Below are positions 60,548 through 64,000 of a DNA stretch of 64,000 nucleotides, in pieces. Made by a program: the position numbers and the translations under genes. The notes below the pieces were generated by a model. That model did not search any database. It worked only from the letters and a program-made list of their open reading frames with translations, and was not told the origin of the DNA. Origin of the DNA: Morella rubra (Eukaryota > Streptophyta > Magnoliopsida > Fagales > Myricaceae); NCBI GenBank assembly GCA_003952965.2, contig CM025852.1, positions 6,150,263-6,214,262 of the forward strand. Direction: 5' to 3'. Within the stretch, counting starts at the first letter, position 1, and the number at the start of each line of letters is the position of its first letter.

Positions 60548-62136
60548 TTAAATCTTAGCTGGTCGGTTTTTTTTGGTCCTAGAAGGTGTATATCGATGAA
60601 TTTTGATAAATTAGTGAAGAACTGTGAAGAATTAGTAGTTTAGACTCTTAGATGTCATTAGCCTCATAATTTGAAAGCAAAAAAGTATATTTTTATTTTT
60701 TTTAGTTATGACCCTCACAAAAGATAGTTTATACACAGCCCCTAAAATGTACATGTTCTGGATTTGTCTCTCTTTGCCCACTGTTTTATGTCTAGAGATT
60801 TAATTCAAAGTTGAGAATATTGATATCTCACAATTTGTATGCAACAAGATCAGTGTCTAAGCTACAACCCCCATTGTAGATAATATTTTTAAAGATTTTT
60901 AAAACTTTAATTTCCACGGACATCCCAAGTTTTTTTTTTGGTTCATAAACCATCTCTACTTTTCACCGAGGCATAATCAATCCTGGGAATAACTTGATGA
61001 TTAATGGCATTATAAATGAGTCATTCAGTTGTTTTGCATGTCTCTAACTATCATAAAAAATGATTATATAATATATATCATGCTGATAATTAATTTACAA
61101 TAATTGCATGACCTTGTCATGCAAATGACACTGGAATAAAGATTGGACAAAATCTTCTGAATAATGATTGTGGCAGCTGTAGGGGTAAAAAAATTGATTA
61201 CAAACAATTTTATTTTTTATTTTAAAAAAAACTAATCAGAAATGTAAATAACTAAAACATTAATTTACGTTAGTAGTGCATAAAAAATTATCAAAAACTT
61301 ATTGTTCTAATTGTAACCTGTCCCACATTGCCTCAATAGTTAGGATGTACTTATGGTGCACGGTGTGGTTTAGACGCAAGATCTTAGGTTCAATTTATAA
61401 ATAAGTTGAGTCGTCGTTTGAATCCAAACGCTGTGCACAACAGTACTGAAGATTTTCCAGAATCCCAGCCCTCGCTTAAAAGAAAAAAAATCAGACACAT
61501 AACCAAAGAGAGACCTTTAAAAACTACCAGAACAAGTCTCTCATCATTATCCAAGATCATTAGTAAACATTAAACATCAACTTCCGGCAAGAAATAATGA
61601 AGGGTATCGAGGTGTTCAGGAACAAAACGTCTCTTCATTGCACTCTTTTTTTTCCTAAGTGTCTCTTCATTGCACTGGATTATACCTTAAACCCCAAATT
61701 CTATTTTCAACCTCCGAGTTCGAGGGTACGCAGAACCACATCAAGAGCGGCATCAGTCTCTAGATCATACCGACGACACTTTCCGAGGAAGACAATCAAG
61801 GTGGGGCCCAGGTGATCGTCCACCCTTTTCAAGTGGGGTCCTCTCTGCTGTTTGTCTTGTCCAATTGCAGAGCTGACCCAGCAAACATAAAAGATGCTCA
61901 CCGCCAATTTATCGAGGAACAGACCCTTTTGCTTTTTGTTTGTTGGTGTTTCCCACCACCAAGGTGGACCGTGGTAATGGGTCGAGGGTAACACATGCCC
62001 TGATGCACCCAAGTCAACATGCCCACCATTCTCTTGTTAGTAATTTTTTTTTTTGTTATGGTTTGTAAATTTTTGCCAAGTTTTAACATTAATTATCCGT
62101 AATCTTATTAGTAATTTTTTTCAAATTATTCTAGAA
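60548..62136. other. Gene-free region between the solo LTR and the hAT element
   Basis: Contains the second copy of the degenerate repeat (60882-61175). A possible tRNA-like SINE head lies near 61325-61400: the phrase TTAGGTTCAATTTATAA resembles a B box, and an A-rich stretch follows near 61483. No gene is supported; frames at 61597-62089 lack any domain. Confidence 0.45.
60882..61175 (+). repeat. Degenerate direct repeat, copy 2
   Basis: Matches 56284-56590 in order and orientation: shared phrases include TTCATAAACCATCTCT, AATAACTTGAT, GCATTATAAATG, TTTTGCATGTCT and GATAATTAATTT. Function unknown. Confidence 0.7.
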
Positions 62137-62144
62137 CTTAGAGA

Positions 62145-63305
62145 TAGGGGTGAAAACCGACCCCTCGGTTCGGTTTTCAGCCCCAACCGAGTTGGTTCTT
62201 CTAAACTCCAAACCGACAACTGAACCGCTAATTGGGAGAACCGGCCGAACCGACTAGGTTCGGTGGTCAGCCCGGTTTGATCAGCAAACTGAGACTTCAA
62301 GAATAGCCTTCTCTAAGGCTTCAAAGGGAAGAAATTGATAAATAAATAAATAAATATATATATATATATCACAAATGCATAATCTCAACCTTGTCCTTGT
62401 GACCTCGCCAACAAAACATGAAAAATAGATCAAAAAATACAGAAAGAACTTGGACAAGATCTAATTACCGATGATAGGAAAATCAAAAACCACAATCAAC
62501 TACCAACAACTACCAAAAATAGCCACCAACAACCACAAAAAACAGTCACAATCAACCACTAACAACCATCCACAATCAACCACCAAAGAGAGAGAGAGAG
62601 AGAGGAAAATTGTAAATTTGGAAACAAAGAAGCAACAATCAACTACTAGAAGTCTAGATCTGTGCTGCAGCGCTGCTAGTGCGGTGTAGATCTACCTCTT
62701 CTTCAAGTGCTCTGAAGCTGTTCTGGAGGGGTTGAAGGCAAAGAAAACGGCATCGCACAAGAAGCTGCGGTGGGGGCGTGAGAGAGAGACAGAAAGAGAG
62801 GGTCGAGGGGGCGTGAGAGAGAGATAGAGAGAAAAGGGAAGGATGTGAGATATAGAGAGAGAAAGAGGGGGCGGGCGTGAGATGAGATAGAGAGAGAGAA
62901 GAGAGAGAGAGACTGAGAGAGGGGGCGTGAGAGAGACGCCGGCGGGTGTGAGCAGTGGGGGGCGACTAGTTTCAATTTTGAGAGAAAGGGGTGAAATGAA
63001 TGGGGGGCATCAGGGGGAACTAAAAACGTGAAGGGGGATTTGGGGGGAGAGATGACGTCGTCTCTCCACTTAATAATTAATATATAAAAAAATAAATAAA
63101 TAACATGAATTTCCTAAATTACCCTCGGTTCGGTTCGGTCCACTATTTTGGGTACCCATAATCGTGGGTTGAACCGACCCAGTCGGTTACAAAAAGTTTT
63201 TGGGCCAATCACCGAACCGGGCTGGCCCAAAACCGACTGGGCCAACCGGTTTTGGGCCAGTTTGGGCCAGCCCGGTCAATTTCGACCCAATAGTGTTTAG
63301 CCCTA
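62145..63305. mobile_element. hAT-type non-autonomous transposon (1161 bp)
   Basis: Inverted ends TAGGGGTGAAAAC (left) and TAGGGCTAAACAC (read inward from the right) match at 10 of 13. The flanks carry the exact 8-bp duplication CTTAGAGA at 62137-62144 and 63306-63313, the hAT signature. Many GGTTCGG/CCGAACC and CCGGTT units cluster just inside both ends (62155-62275 and 63120-63290), as subterminal transposase-binding repeats do. The centre is a GA-rich tract (62780-62940). The frame at 62703-62975 is a reading of that tract. There is no transposase. Confidence 0.85.
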
Positions 63306-63313
63306 CTTAGAGA

Positions 63314-64000
63314 CCTACATGCCTAAGTACTCATTCACCAAGAGAGTTTAGGATTTTCGTCCCACAAAAAGCAACTCATTGAAAATCTCAATAAGTGAAG
63401 ATATTAGTAGGTTTTCTCATTAGGTATAGATTTTGGATTCGTGCCTTAACTAATAATTTCAACTGAACAAATGTTTTACTAGAGCCTATGTAAAGGTAGA
63501 GCGTGAATTCAAATTCTATTATGTTTGAACAAGTTATTTACTTATTGTTACACATGTCATGAGACAAGTAGGTGTGACAAAACCTAGATAAGACCTCCCG
63601 AGTGTCGACACATTAAGAGGTCTTCACTCATGGCTTGGTCTGAATTTTTTCAGTGAACAGAATTTGCAAATTTTCCTCCATGGGTTCACCTAATGACACT
63701 AGGCCCAAAGTATTTATATGGCGTTTGGGAACAAAATTTTAGTAACATATTTAATGGTTTAACAAGCAAAAGAAAAGTGGCGAAATTGTGAAAGTAAAAA
63801 CAAACGCTATATTATGTGGCCAGAGCAATAGATATATACGGCCAACTGGATGAACCTTCTTAGCCCATAATTGACCCGAAGCTGCATCACCTCTGAGACC
63901 TGTCCTCACGGTGGGCTTGGTGGCCCTTATAATGCAACACTTTCACATGGTTCCCACCCTATTACGATGGGCCGACCGGAAGTTTTTGTTTTTGTTTTCG
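63314..64000. other. Gene-free right edge of the window
   Basis: AT-rich sequence without frames, recognisable repeats or regulatory motifs that I can support. Confidence 0.5.

Noticed and set aside
61325..61500. tRNA-like sequence suggesting a SINE
   Set aside because: The B-box-like phrase is imperfect, the A box is poor and no target duplication was found; left as a note only.
1..64000. CRISPR arrays, bacterial operons, riboswitches, rRNA or clear tRNA genes
   Set aside because: None seen; the DNA is plant nuclear, with spliced genes and plant transposons throughout.

Overview
The window is eukaryotic plant nuclear DNA, most likely from a woody eudicot. Genes are widely spaced and AT-rich, with short exons and GT..AG introns, and families typical of plants (CYP707A, type 2 metallothionein, AP2/ERF with an EAR motif). 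About half the window is intergenic DNA and transposon debris. Species cannot be fixed from the sequence alone.

Layout. (1) 2780-4935, plus: a seven-exon ABA 8'-hydroxylase gene (CYP707A). Two broken extra copies of its 3' half follow at 5301-6325 and 6574-6900. (2) 6.9-14 kb: no gene, one solo copia LTR and microsatellites. (3) 14390-19634, minus: a seven-exon gene whose product resembles the Nnf1/PMF1 kinetochore subunit, carrying two Mutator-like MITEs. One of these sits in the last exon and supplies the stop codon. (4) 20875-29632, minus: five exons for the C-terminal half of AP-4 complex subunit epsilon. The N-terminal half is absent from the window; introns hold a small solo LTR and a LINE. 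(5) 31325-31920, plus: a three-exon metallothionein gene. (6) 32497-33244: a retroposon with a 17-bp target duplication. (7) 34586-36991, minus: a three-exon Ser/Arg/Lys-rich nuclear protein gene. (8) 38489-44698, minus: a five-exon Yippee-like gene whose first intron carries a deleted Ty1/copia element (41571-44329). (9) 51725-52369, minus: an intronless AP2/ERF repressor gene. (10) 55-64 kb: no gene; a 3.3-kb solo LTR, a 1.16-kb hAT-type element, a hAT-like fragment and a degenerate repeat pair.

The genes are unrelated housekeeping and stress/hormone genes, not a cluster or pathway. ABA catabolism (CYP707A), the ERF repressor and the metallothionein are all stress-linked, but nothing here shows co-regulation. 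I did not find a new multi-gene system. The notable signals are structural: the shuffled partial duplication of CYP707A, the 5'-truncated AP-4 epsilon gene, a MITE that ends a coding sequence, a metallothionein with fewer cysteines than its class, and several mobile elements whose boundaries are fixed by target-site duplications. Exon joins were worked out by hand from splice sites and reading frame.
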